DNA of 64,000 nucleotides, taken from Cellulomonas chengniuliangii. GTDB taxonomy: Bacteria > Actinomycetota > Actinomycetes > Actinomycetales > Cellulomonadaceae. Below, piece by piece: positions 7,434 through 15,903 of this stretch. The translations under genes and the position numbers were made by a program. Numbering within the stretch: the stretch's first letter is position 1; each line of letters opens with the position of its first letter. Below the pieces are notes generated by a model. The model searched no databases. It had not been told where the DNA came from and saw only the letters and a program-made list of their open reading frames with translations. The stretch covers positions 186,001 through 250,000 of the forward strand of contig NZ_CP101988.1 in assembly GCF_024508335.1 (NCBI RefSeq), given 5' to 3'.

Positions 7434-9020
7434 CTAGTCCGCGATGGGCCCGTCGGTGCTCAGCCGCAGCTCCTCGACGTCGAGCTGGGCCTGGATGGCG
7501 CGCAGCACGCCGTCGTCGATCGTGCGCTCGTCGCGGAGCCTCACCACGGTCGCCCGCTTGTGCGCGATGAGCGCGAGCCGCAGCTCGGCGTACTGCCGGT
7601 CGGCGCGGACCACAGGGGAGTCGTCCGGGGCGTTCTCCGCGTCGATGACCTGCAGGCGCTCCTCGAACTCGGCGCGGGCCCGGGCGACGATCGCCGGGTC
7701 GGTGCCGAGTCGCGAGGCGAGGCCGTCGAGGGCGTCGAGCGCCTCCTGGGTGGCCAACCGGTTCGCGAGCGTCCGCTCCTCCGCGGGGGAGTCGTCCGGC
7801 GGGAACGCCGCCCAGCGCACCACCCGGGGGAGCAGGAGGCCCTGCACCACGAGCGAGAGGGTCACGACGCCCGCGGTCACGAACACCAGCAGGTCCCGTG
7901 ACGGGAACGCCCCGCCCGACTCGACGGTGGTCGGGATGGCGAGGGCCGCGGCCAGCGAGACGGCGCCGCGGAAACCGGCCACGCTGCTGACCACCCGTGC
8001 GCGGTCGCTCATCCGGCGCAGCCGCTGGGAGGGTCGGCGGTCGATCAGCCGGATCAGGTACGTCGAGGCGAAGATGAAGGCCAGCCGCACCACGACGACG
8101 ACGGCCCAGACGGTGACGGTGACGAGCAGGGCGGAGCCGAGGTCCCGGCTGGACAGCCCGCGCTCCGCCGACTGCACCTCGAGCCCGACGAGCACGAACA
8201 GCGCCGCGTTGAGCAGGTAGGCGCCGAACGACCAGAACACCACCGCGATCCGCCGGGTGGCGGCGGTGACCGTGCGCGGCCCGAACTGGCGCAGCATCAG
8301 GCCGCTGACCACCACCGCGAGGACGCCGGACGCCTCGACGGACTCGGCCAGCAGGAACGCGGTGAACGGCGCGAGCAGCCCCACCACGTTCTCCAGCACG
8401 GGATCGACCATGCGCGCGCGCACCACGTTGCCCAGCCATGCGGCGAGCGCGCCGGCCAGCACGCCCCCCACGTACGACAGGACCAGCAGCCACGTCAGCC
8501 GGCCGGCGGTGAGCGTCTCCTCGCCAGCAGTCACCCCCACTGCCACCCCGTACAGGACGAGCGCGGTCCCGTCGTTGATCAGGCTCTCGGCCCGGATGAC
8601 GGCCACGTTCCGGCGCGGCAGCAGCCGGGACAGGGCGCCCACGGCGGTGGCGTCCGTTGGGGCGAGCGCGGCGCCGAGCACCCACGCGGGCCCCCACGGC
8701 ACGCCGAACGCGTGGGCGACGGCGGCGACGGCGGCCGCGGTCACCACCACGAGGACCGTGCTGGTGAGCAGCACCGCGCGCAGGTTGCGGCGGATCTCCC
8801 GCAGCGAGCTGGTGATCGCCTCCCAGTAGAGCAGGGCGGGGAGGAAGACCAGCAGCATCAGCTCCGGCGGCAGGCGCACGAAGCGCAAGGCCGGCACGAG
8901 CCCCAGGAGCGCGCCGAGCAGGAGCAGGATCACCGGAGGCGCGATCCGCAGGCGGTTCCCCAGCGCTCCGCCGATCACGATGGCGGCGCCAAGGATCACC
9001 ACGAGCTCCAAGGCCTGCAC
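7434..9020 (-). CDS. Na+/H+ antiporter, CPA1 (NhaP) family
   Basis: A 528-residue polytopic membrane protein with about 12 hydrophobic helices, starting at QALELVVILGAAIVIGG and ending in a charged cytoplasmic tail of about 120 residues. CPA1 signatures are present: LAPTDATAVGALSRLLP, RAESLINDGTALVLYG (including the ion-binding ND) and GFRGAVSLAAALAIP. The family exchanges cytoplasmic Na+ or Li+ for external H+ and supports pH and salt tolerance. The GTG start at 9020 was chosen over a 97-residue upstream extension because it follows GGAGGTGGA and opens straight into the first helix. The extension is Arg/Pro-rich and looks like read-through of non-coding DNA. Confidence 0.92.
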   Translation of the reverse strand: MQALELVVILGAAIVIGGALGNRLRIAPPVILLLLGALLGLVPALRFVRLPPELMLLVFLPALLYWEAITSSLREIRRNLRAVLLTSTVLVVVTAAAVAAVAHAFGVPWGPAWVLGAALAPTDATAVGALSRLLPRRNVAVIRAESLINDGTALVLYGVAVGVTAGEETLTAGRLTWLLVLSYVGGVLAGALAAWLGNVVRARMVDPVLENVVGLLAPFTAFLLAESVEASGVLAVVVSGLMLRQFGPRTVTAATRRIAVVFWSFGAYLLNAALFVLVGLEVQSAERGLSSRDLGSALLVTVTVWAVVVVVRLAFIFASTYLIRLIDRRPSQRLRRMSDRARVVSSVAGFRGAVSLAAALAIPTTVESGGAFPSRDLLVFVTAGVVTLSLVVQGLLLPRVVRWAAFPPDDSPAEERTLANRLATQEALDALDGLASRLGTDPAIVARARAEFEERLQVIDAENAPDDSPVVRADRQYAELRLALIAHKRATVVRLRDERTIDDGVLRAIQAQLDVEELRLSTDGPIAD

Positions 9021-9126
9021 GGCTCCACCTCCGTCGGCCGTCGCGCGCCGCCAGGCCCTGGAGGGCCGGGAGGCGTCGCTCGATCGTCCTGCGCCGCCGC
9101 GCCCGCGGCCACCGCTGGGCCCCGGG

Positions 9127-10104
9127 TCAGCGCTCTGAGGGTTCCGAGGTGTCTCGCAGCACCGCGAGGATCGCCTCGGGGGTCGCGCGACCGCCCTGGG
9201 CTCCGGAGGCCCGGACCGCGAGCGAGCCCGCTGCCGCGCCCCAGCGGGCGGCGTCGGGCAGGTCGTGGCCCGTGCACCAGGCGGCAGCCAAGGCGCCGAC
9301 GAAGGCGTCACCGGCGCCGGTGGTGTCGACGACCTGCGGTGCGGCGAACGCGGGGAGCGCCTCGTCGAGCGGTGTTCCGGGGGACCGGTCCACGAGGTGC
9401 GAGCCGTCGGTGCCGAGGGTCACGAGGACCGCGACGCCGAGGGCGCCGGCGAGCCGGGCGGCGGGGGAGCCCGAGGGCTCGTGGTCGAGGCCCTCGAGCA
9501 GCCATGCGCACTCGTGCTCGTTGACCACCAGGAGGCTCACGTGCCGCCACAGGCCCGGGCTGACGGCGATCGCCGGCGCCAGGTTCAGCAGGAACCGTGC
9601 GCCCGCCGCGGAGGCCGCCCGGGCTGCCGCCTCGATGGACTCGGCGGGGATCTCGCCCTGCGCGACGAGCACGTCGGCCGCCGTCAGGGAGCGCAGCGTG
9701 GCGGTGACGTGCGCCGGGGGGCACGCGTGGTTCGCGCCCGGGGCGACCGTGATGGCGTTCTCCCCGGCGGCGTCCACGGTGACGAGGGCCAGGCCGGTGG
9801 GCTCGGGCGAGCGCAGCACGTCGTCGACGTCGATGCCCTCGGCGGCGAGCGCGTCCAGCAGCGCCGCGCCGTCCGCGTCGTCGCCCACGGCGCCCACCAT
9901 CGTGACCTGCGCACCCGCGCGAGCGGCGGCCACGGCCTGGTTGGCGCCCTTCCCGCCGCAGGCACGCCGGGTCTGCGAGGCCAGGACCGTCTGCCCGGGA
10001 GCGGGAATGGCCTCGACGGTGACGATCAGGTCCATGTTGAGGGAGCCGACGACGACGACCCGCCCGCTGGCGGGCTGCGACGCGCGGTCGGCGCGGGTGC
10101 TCAT
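9127..10104 (-). CDS. rbsK: Ribokinase
   Basis: A 325-residue PfkB-family sugar kinase. The N-terminal signature GSLNMDLIVTV and the sugar-binding loop GGKGANQAVAAARAG are typical of ribokinase, and the C-terminal DTTGAGDAFVGALAA holds the anion hole and catalytic Asp. It phosphorylates ribose (possibly deoxyribose) at O5 with ATP, feeding the pentose phosphate pathway and nucleotide synthesis. Its ATG overlaps the TGA of the upstream LysR-effector-domain gene (ATGA), so the two are probably translationally coupled. No ribose transporter is adjacent. Confidence 0.93.
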   Translation of the reverse strand: MSTRADRASQPASGRVVVVGSLNMDLIVTVEAIPAPGQTVLASQTRRACGGKGANQAVAAARAGAQVTMVGAVGDDADGAALLDALAAEGIDVDDVLRSPEPTGLALVTVDAAGENAITVAPGANHACPPAHVTATLRSLTAADVLVAQGEIPAESIEAAARAASAAGARFLLNLAPAIAVSPGLWRHVSLLVVNEHECAWLLEGLDHEPSGSPAARLAGALGVAVLVTLGTDGSHLVDRSPGTPLDEALPAFAAPQVVDTTGAGDAFVGALAAAWCTGHDLPDAARWGAAAGSLAVRASGAQGGRATPEAILAVLRDTSEPSER

Positions 10105-10997
10105 CGGCCCCCGCGGCGGCCCTGCTGGCCGGAGCCCTTGCCCCCGGGCTTCCCCCCGGACTTGCCCGCGGGCCTGCCCCCCGGCTTGCCCCCGGACCTG
10201 GCGCCGGGCTTGAGACCGGCCTTGCCGCCCGACGTGCCCGACCGCGCGCCGCCCTTCGAGGCCGCGCCCTTGGCCCCCGCGCCCTTCGAGGCCGCGCCCT
10301 TCGACGGAGCGCTCTTCGACGCCGACCGGTCGCGCGGCGGGTCAGCCGCCGCGGTCCGTCCCGCGATGCCCCGCGAGCTGTTCACCGTGCGGCCGCGGAC
10401 GATGCCGACAAGCTCCTCGACGAGGTCCGTCGAGCGGTCCTCGACCCAGGCGAGCGCCACCGGCGACAGCGGGGCGTCGGGCACGGGCCGGTAGGTGACG
10501 TCGCGGCGGTGGTGCAGGCGCGCGAGGGACTGGGGCACCACCAGCACGCCCACGCCCGCGGCGACCAGGGCCACGGCGTCCGCGGTCGTGGCGGGCGGCT
10601 CCACGGACAGGCGGGCGCCGGGCGCGTCGTCCCACCCCAGCACGTCGTCGAGCGGCACCACGAGCGTCTCGTCGGCCAGGTCCTCCAGGCCGACCTCGTC
10701 GGCGGCGGTCAGCACGTGCTCGCGCGGGACCACGACCACGGACGTCTCGGCGTACAACGGGATGACGCTCAGGCCCTCGCGGTCGAGCGGCGTGCGGACC
10801 AGGGCGGCGTCGGCGCGGCCCTCGCGCAGGGCGGCGACCTGGTCGTCCGTGCTGGCGTGCACCAGCTCGAGGCGCACGTCGGGCAGGCGCTCGTTCCACA
10901 CCCGCACCCACTTGGCGGGGGTGACCCCCGGCACCACGAGCAGCCGGAACGGCGTTGTGTCGTCCCCGGCGCCGTCGCGCTCGATGTGCTCGTCCAT
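10101..10997 (-). CDS. LysR-type effector-binding domain protein lacking an HTH, with basic Lys/Ala/Gly-rich tail
   Basis: A 298-residue protein whose first 205 residues match the periplasmic-binding-protein-like effector domain of LysR regulators (RLLVVPGVTPAKWVRVW, then a central PREHVLTAADEVGLEDLAD segment). The usual N-terminal winged helix is absent; the protein begins directly with the effector domain. Residues from about 220 on are a low-complexity tail of SKGAASKGAGAKG-like units grading into GGKPGGRPAGKSGGKPGG. Such a tail could bind DNA or RNA non-specifically, as in histone-H1-like proteins. It is coupled to ribokinase and divergent from the DUF5997 gene, an arrangement I recall in other actinobacteria. 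The ligand is unknown. Confidence 0.8.
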   Translation of the reverse strand: MDEHIERDGAGDDTTPFRLLVVPGVTPAKWVRVWNERLPDVRLELVHASTDDQVAALREGRADAALVRTPLDREGLSVIPLYAETSVVVVPREHVLTAADEVGLEDLADETLVVPLDDVLGWDDAPGARLSVEPPATTADAVALVAAGVGVLVVPQSLARLHHRRDVTYRPVPDAPLSPVALAWVEDRSTDLVEELVGIVRGRTVNSSRGIAGRTAAADPPRDRSASKSAPSKGAASKGAGAKGAASKGGARSGTSGGKAGLKPGARSGGKPGGRPAGKSGGKPGGKGSGQQGRRGGR

Positions 10998-11130
10998 CAG
11001 CAGCCCCCGGTTCCGCGACCGGCTGCCGGTCGGCGTCGTTCCCTCGACGTCGTGCCGACGCGCTCGGCCCAGGTTACCGGCGACAGGCGCCGATGACGGC
11101 CTTGAGCCGGGCGCTCGTTACGCTGGGGGT

Positions 11131-11541
11131 GTGAGCGCGCCCCGGAAGACCCAGACCATGAAGCCCTCGACTGCGGCGCAGAAGCTCGAGGTGTACCTGC
11201 CCGCGACCCCCGCCGAGTTCCAGGAGCGGGACATCTCGCGTGAGGAGCTGCAGGAGCTGCAGCGCACACCCCCGCAGTGGCTGGTCGACCTCCGTAAGAA
11301 CGGCCCGCACCCGCGCGGGGTCGTCGCGGCCCGCCTGCGCGTGTCGATCAGCGCGCTCGGCCGGCACGGGCTGACCGACCCCCTCACCACCGCGGAGATC
11401 GACGAGATCATCCAGAACCCGCCGGAGTGGCTGTCGCGCGAGCGGGCGACGCAGGCCGAGGTGAAGCGTGAGGAGCGCCGGCTCAAGGAGCGCGACGCCC
11501 AGCGGCGCGCGAGCGGCGAGAGCACGGACGCGCAGGCCTGA
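11131..11541 (+). CDS. DUF5997 family protein
   Basis: A 136-residue soluble protein, lysine-rich and basic at its start (SAPRKTQTMKPSTAAQKLEVYLP) and with a charged helical C-terminus. It matches my memory of DUF5997, a short actinobacterial family found divergently beside a LysR-effector-domain gene, as here. The central RVSISALGRHGLTDPLTTAEIDEII looks helical and could be a degenerate HTH, but this is weak. The GTG start follows GGGGGT. Function is unknown; the divergent pairing suggests a regulatory partnership with the upstream gene. Confidence 0.75.
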   Translation: MSAPRKTQTMKPSTAAQKLEVYLPATPAEFQERDISREELQELQRTPPQWLVDLRKNGPHPRGVVAARLRVSISALGRHGLTDPLTTAEIDEIIQNPPEWLSRERATQAEVKREERRLKERDAQRRASGESTDAQA

Positions 11542-11557
11542 CCTGACGCGACGCCGC

Positions 11558-12301
11558 TCACTGGCAGCGGCGGACCACCAGGTCCCGCACCTCGTGGCCG
11601 AGGTCGAGCCCGCGGCGCTCGAACTTCGTCACCGGGCGGTGCGCGGGCCGTGGCGCGAACCCGCCTGACGGGTTCTCCAGCCCGGGGTCGGCGTCGAGGA
11701 CCTCGAGCATCGCGTCGGCGTACTCGACCCAGTCGGTGGCGCAGTGCAGTGTGCCGCCCACCACGAGCCGGGAGCGCAGCAGCGCGACGTGCGCTGGCTG
11801 GATGATGCGGCGCTTGTGGTGCCGCGCCTTGGGCCAGGGGTCGGGGAAGAACACGTGCACCGCGTCGAGGCTGCTCTCGGGAAGCCGGTGGCGCACCAGG
11901 TCGAGGGCGTCGCCGTGCGCCACCCGCACGTTCTCGAGCCCTTGCGCCTCCACGAGTCCGAGCAGGTGGGCGATCCCGGGCAGGTGGGCCTCGACGGCGA
12001 GGTAGTCCCGAGCGGGGTCGGCCGCGGCCATCGCGGCGGTCGTCTCGCCCATCCCGGACCCGATCTCCAGGACAAGGGGGGCCTCGCGGCCGAACAGCCG
12101 CGGCACGTCCAGCAAGCCGTCGGCGGTCTGCGGCATGGGGCCCTGCTCGGCGTCGTGCACGGAGAAGCCCCACCGCGGCCACAGCCGGGCCAGCGCGTCC
12201 TCACGCCCGGGGCCCAGCTGGCTGCGGCGCGGGTGGAAGGTGCGCAGCGGCTCGTACGGGGCGGCGTTGGTGTGCCGGAACGCGGCGGACGGGAGGGTCA
12301 C
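11558..12301 (-). CDS. trmB: tRNA (guanine-N7-)-methyltransferase TrmB
   Basis: A 247-residue SAM-dependent methyltransferase that forms m7G46 in the variable loop of tRNAs. The SAM-binding motif LEIGSGMGE and the TrmB hallmark FFPDPWPKARHHKRR (tRNA and catalytic contacts) are intact, as is the C-terminal TKFERRG motif. The start is GTG. It converges on the DUF5997 gene with only 16 bp between the stop codons. Confidence 0.95.
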   Translation of the reverse strand: MTLPSAAFRHTNAAPYEPLRTFHPRRSQLGPGREDALARLWPRWGFSVHDAEQGPMPQTADGLLDVPRLFGREAPLVLEIGSGMGETTAAMAAADPARDYLAVEAHLPGIAHLLGLVEAQGLENVRVAHGDALDLVRHRLPESSLDAVHVFFPDPWPKARHHKRRIIQPAHVALLRSRLVVGGTLHCATDWVEYADAMLEVLDADPGLENPSGGFAPRPAHRPVTKFERRGLDLGHEVRDLVVRRCQ

Positions 12302-12345
12302 GAGGGCTCAGCCTACGGACCTGGCCTGGGCCTCCGGCCGCGGCG

Positions 12346-13146
12346 TCAGGAGGTGAGCGGGGGAGTGGGCTCCTCCTCGGTGGACATCACCGCGAACGAC
12401 TCCCCGAACGGCCCGCGGATGACCGCCATCCGCCCGTACGCGCTGTCCGCCGCAGGGCTCGTCACGACGCCGCCGAGCGTCGTCGCCAGCTCGACCGCCG
12501 CGTCGGTGTCGGCGACGGCGAAGTACGTGGTCCAGGCGGTCGGCACGTCGTCCACGACGTCGGCGGGGATCGCGCCCAGGCCGCCGGCGATATGACCGCC
12601 GATCTCCATGGTGTGGTAGATGAAGTCCGGTCCGCTCATGTCCCCGAACGCGTACTCGAAGAGCCGCGAGTAGAACTCGCGGGCTGTCGCCACGTCATGC
12701 GTCATGAGCTCGTTCCACACGACCGCTCCGGGCTCGTTGACCACGTGCGCGCCGGTGTGGAGGCCGGCCTCCCACAGCCCGAACACCGCGCCCGTCGGAT
12801 CCGCCAGCACGGCAACCGTGGCCTGGTCGCCCTCATCGTCGAACGCCGCGATCTCCTCGATGACCTGGCCGCCATGGGCCACGCACCGCTCGACGGCGCC
12901 CTCGATGTCGTCGGTCGCCAGGAACGTCATCCACTGCGGCGGCTCCGAGGCGCCCTCGGGGTGGACCCAGAACGCGGCCGCCCGTCGGCCTCCGCGCAGG
13001 GCCGTCGTGCGGGATCCCGGACCCGCCTCCTCGAAGTCCCAGTCGAAGAGCCGGCCGTAGAACCTGCGGGCGACCTGCCTGTCCGGAACGCGCAGCTCCA
13101 CCCACGCCGGGACCCCCTCCGGCCAGCGCTCCTCCCTGGTGCTCAT
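12346..13146 (-). CDS. Double VOC (glyoxalase/bleomycin-resistance fold) protein
   Basis: A 266-residue protein made of two vicinal-oxygen-chelate domains, about 10-130 (WVELRVPDRQVARRFYGRLFDW) and about 140-258 (WNELMTHDVATAREFYSRLFEY). Each has the ADPTGA/RGPFGE-type closing strand. Tandem VOC proteins in actinobacteria include many of unknown substrate; some bind hydrophobic drugs or act on aldehyde-glutathione-like adducts. Metal ligands are not clearly conserved in both halves, so enzymatic activity is uncertain. The gene stands alone. Confidence 0.85.
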   Translation of the reverse strand: MSTREERWPEGVPAWVELRVPDRQVARRFYGRLFDWDFEEAGPGSRTTALRGGRRAAAFWVHPEGASEPPQWMTFLATDDIEGAVERCVAHGGQVIEEIAAFDDEGDQATVAVLADPTGAVFGLWEAGLHTGAHVVNEPGAVVWNELMTHDVATAREFYSRLFEYAFGDMSGPDFIYHTMEIGGHIAGGLGAIPADVVDDVPTAWTTYFAVADTDAAVELATTLGGVVTSPAADSAYGRMAVIRGPFGESFAVMSTEEEPTPPLTS

Positions 13147-13265
13147 CCCAGACCCCCCTGGTGAGACAGTCCCGGCGGCCCGGGCCTCTGTGCCATCACA
13201 CCACCGGGGCCCGGCATCTCACCACCGCTCGGGTCCGGGCGCCGCGCCACCCGTGTGCGGGCATG

Positions 13266-13301
13266 AGCAGACCCCGGGAGTCAGGGTTCCCGGGGTCTGC
13301 T
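13266..13301. terminator. 14-bp stem-loop between the glycosyltransferase and VOC genes
   Basis: AGCAGACCCCGGGA (13266-13279) pairs perfectly with 13288-13301 around an 8-nt loop. It sits 41 bp past the stop of the leftward glycosyltransferase gene and ahead of the VOC gene, so it probably ends the former's transcript. Confidence 0.7.
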
Positions 13302-13341
13302 CCGCGGGGCGCCAGGGGATGCGTCCCGCCCGCACGAGGCC

Positions 13342-14268
13342 TCAGGCGGCAGCGCGCCCCAGCCCTCGGAAGTCCCAGCCGGCCTCGCGCCAGTCGTCGG
13401 CGTCGAGCGTGGTCGAGGCGGATCGCGAGCGGCAGGCCCAACGCCGCGACATCGCTGTCCTGCTCGCCTTCAGCCGGGCGGCCTGCTCCTTGTCGAGCGC
13501 CTCGCGCAAGGAGCCAGCCTGCGCCCGGCTGCTGCGGAGCTGGCCGAGCTCGGCGAGCTCGGCCATGAGGTCGTCGTCCAACGCGGGCCGCGGCTCCGGG
13601 AGCCGGGGGGATGGCGCCGCGCCGGGGAGCGGGGCGGGATCGGGGGCCGGAGCCGGGTCGCCACCGGCGTAAGCGCCGGCCCGGGCCGACTGCGCGGGCA
13701 TCGAGTACAGCGACCGCGAGTTCTCCAGCCAGCCCGCCCAGCGGGTGATCCAGGACCGGGTCGGCTCGAGGATCCGCTGCGGCGTTGTGACGCCGCCGAT
13801 GGTGGCGTCGGCGAACGGCTTGATGATCTCGGGCAGCGTGCCCTCGGTCCAGATCGTGTCGGAGTCGAGCAGCACGGTGATCTCGTGCCGCGACATCTCG
13901 GTGCCGATCTTCACCGCGTTCCGCTTTCCCTGAATGGGGGTGTGCACCCATTGCACGAGTGGCGCGAACTCCTCGCAGACTCCGACTAGGCCGGGGTTTG
14001 GCGCGCCATTGATGACCACGATCACCTCGTCGGGCGACTGCTCGGTGACGCGCACCAGGACTTCCCGGAAGAGGTCGAGCGGCTCGTCGACGACGGGGAC
14101 GATCACGCTGGTTCCCGCATGATGCTCGGCGGTGAAGGGGCGGTAGCGGCGCGAGAGCACGACCTTCAGGAGCCAGAGCGCCCACACCAGGCCGGAGACC
14201 ACGGCGCAGAGGTAGACCTCGTTGTTGTCGTCGAGCATGTGACGGATCTGGAGCAGGAAGATGAACAT
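13342..14268 (-). CDS. Chimeric, truncated family-2 glycosyltransferase fused to an unrelated tail
   Basis: A 308-residue reading frame. Residues 1-195 are the N-terminal half of a membrane GT2 of hyaluronan/cellulose-synthase type: one membrane helix (VYLCAVVSGLVWALWLLKVVL), TSVIVPVVDEP, and the metal-binding VLLDSDTIW. The match stops near ENSRSLYSMPAQS (about 13690), before the acceptor-binding QxxRW region and the C-terminal membrane helices. A Pro/Ala/Gly-rich segment follows, then a charged helical tail ending WDFRGLGRAAA with no relation to GT2. A second frame reads more protein-like at about 13395-13450, hinting at compensating indels. The ATG at 14268 is preferred because AAGG precedes it; an ATG at 14322 is possible. 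Catalytic activity is doubtful. The GT2 half is less GC-rich than its neighbours, suggesting transfer. Confidence 0.65.
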   Translation of the reverse strand: MFIFLLQIRHMLDDNNEVYLCAVVSGLVWALWLLKVVLSRRYRPFTAEHHAGTSVIVPVVDEPLDLFREVLVRVTEQSPDEVIVVINGAPNPGLVGVCEEFAPLVQWVHTPIQGKRNAVKIGTEMSRHEITVLLDSDTIWTEGTLPEIIKPFADATIGGVTTPQRILEPTRSWITRWAGWLENSRSLYSMPAQSARAGAYAGGDPAPAPDPAPLPGAAPSPRLPEPRPALDDDLMAELAELGQLRSSRAQAGSLREALDKEQAARLKASRTAMSRRWACRSRSASTTLDADDWREAGWDFRGLGRAAA

Positions 14269-14322
14269 CGCGCTGACCTTGGGTGACGTCGTTGTTCGGG
14301 CTGGAGGTGCGCTCGGCGTCAT

Positions 14323-14701
14323 CGACGAGGCGGGTGGACGGGGACCGTCGGACGAGGCGCGCCGACGCCTTCGCCGAGCATGCTCGGCGACCGCTCCGGG
14401 GTGGTCTCCGAAGCGGTGCGGTGGGTCGGGGCGGCTGGGGCGATGCCTACCGGTTGGTCTGGTTAGGCGTGTTCCACACCTTGGCGGCTCACGGCCGAAG
14501 AATGCAACCTCCGATGTGAGGGCAGGTCGCTTTCGGGGTCATTTCAGGGGGCCCGTCTGAACCGAATGTCCGAAATTGCAATACCTTGGCGCGGCGCCTG
14601 GACAAGTCAACATGAGAGAACTCTCATTGACGGACGCACGTCCAGGACGGACGTCTTGAACAAGCGTCCATGAATTCATGGCGACAATTTGCGGACGGGT
14701 A
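14323..14701. other. Atypical, lower-GC intergenic region upstream of the glycosyltransferase
   Basis: About 380 bp without a supported gene, between the alpha/beta hydrolase stop and the glycosyltransferase start. It is visibly richer in A/T than the surrounding DNA. The left part shows nothing recognisable; the right part holds the cluster of four inverted repeats at 14612-14681. Confidence 0.7.
14612..14681. repeat. Cluster of four adjacent inverted repeats
   Basis: Four palindromic elements lie within 70 bp: ATGAGAG-AA-CTCTCAT (14612-14627), GGACG-CA-CGTCC (14632-14643), GGACG-T-CTTG-AA-CAAG-CGTCC with one bulged T (14649-14669) and the perfect CCATGAATTCATGG (14668-14681). They lie between the hydrolase stop and the distant glycosyltransferase start. 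They could be operators or an exotic terminator, or the scar of a recombination or replication element. Confidence 0.75.
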
Positions 14702-15715
14702 TTACTTGTGCTTGAGGGGATCCCCGAGGCGGTCAGCGGGTAGTGCGTCGAGCCAGTCCAGCACCTCGCGGAGGTATCGGCCCCGCGCCTGCTCGGCGGA
14801 GAGCGCGAGGTCGTGGGCGCCGCCGGGGACCTCGACGAAAGTGGTGTCCGGCCCCAGTCGCGCAGAGCGCGCCGCGATCTGCGCGACGTCCAGCACCGAG
14901 TCCGTCGACAGCAGCGCATCGTGCCACCGGTCGTCCGGGCCGGTGGCGTCGGAGGCCAGCACCAGCACCGGGCAGGAGATCGCCAGGCCGCGCGCCACCC
15001 GCGCATGGCCCCGGCGCACCGTCCGCAGCCACCCGGCGCGCACCGGGAACCCGCCATGCGGCTTCCAGGCCAGGTCGTAGTCCCACTCGCCGCCCGAGGC
15101 CGCGTGCAACGCCTGCCCGTAGTGGGGGCTGAGCTTGCCGACCACCAGGCGGGGCGCGAGCGGCCCCGCCACGTCGATCAGGCGCGTGGCGACCACCCGC
15201 TCGAACCACGAGCCGCGCAGGTCCAGCCACGGGCTGTTCAGCACCAGGGCGCCCACGACTCCGTCGTCACGCCGGGCGTCTGCCCACAGCGCGGCGATCA
15301 GCCCGCCGGTCGAGTGGCCCATGAGGACGAGCTCGTCGTGGTCGACGAGCAGCAGCCGCGCCGCGGCGTCGAGCTCCTCGCTGTGCACGGACAGGTCTGT
15401 CACGTAGTTGGGCTCCTGCCAGGGGAGCAGCGACCGTCCGTAGCCGCGCAGGTCGAGCGCGTAGAAGTCGTCGCCGTGCGCCGCGAAGGCGTCGCCGACG
15501 TGGCGCTGGAAGAAGTAGTCGACGAACCCGTGGACGTAGAGCACCGCTCGGCGCGCCGCCGGTGCGCCCGGGTCCGGGGTCCGGCGCACCAGTGTGGCCA
15601 CCGGCGACCTGCCGCTCCGGTCGGGGCGCAGCGGCAGCGTCTGCGCCGTCCACCCCTCGCCCAGGACGTCAGGCGCGGGGGAGGCGGGCCTGGTCGCGAG
15701 CGCGTCGTCGGGCAT
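14702..15715 (-). CDS. Alpha/beta hydrolase (lysophospholipase-like serine hydrolase)
   Basis: A 337-residue cytoplasmic hydrolase without a signal peptide. The oxyanion segment AVLYVHGFVDYFFQ and the nucleophile elbow LMGHSTGGLIAALWA (GxSxG) are clear, with a late Asp (VLVLASDATGPDDRW) and His (VPGGAHDLALS) completing the triad. Spacing and the HGFVDY motif resemble monoacylglycerol lipase/lysophospholipase-type Hydrolase_4 proteins; the substrate is unknown. The ATG at 15715 has only a weak ribosome-binding site, so the start is moderately sure. The gene is not obviously in an operon. Confidence 0.88.
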   Translation of the reverse strand: MPDDALATRPASPAPDVLGEGWTAQTLPLRPDRSGRSPVATLVRRTPDPGAPAARRAVLYVHGFVDYFFQRHVGDAFAAHGDDFYALDLRGYGRSLLPWQEPNYVTDLSVHSEELDAAARLLLVDHDELVLMGHSTGGLIAALWADARRDDGVVGALVLNSPWLDLRGSWFERVVATRLIDVAGPLAPRLVVGKLSPHYGQALHAASGGEWDYDLAWKPHGGFPVRAGWLRTVRRGHARVARGLAISCPVLVLASDATGPDDRWHDALLSTDSVLDVAQIAARSARLGPDTTFVEVPGGAHDLALSAEQARGRYLREVLDWLDALPADRLGDPLKHK

Positions 15716-15903
15716 GTCGTGATCGTGCCATGAGGGCGTCCCGGCTGTTGTGGTTCGGGGGTTCCCGGCCCGATCCGCGGTGGCCTGCATTGCGGTCCGC
15801 GCGGGGCGGGCTGAGGCTGGACCGTGAGTGCTGGACTCGGGGGGTGGCGTCAGGTGGCGGCAGGGCGGCCGGAGGGTGGAACGCTGCGGGGATCGGCTGG
15901 GCG

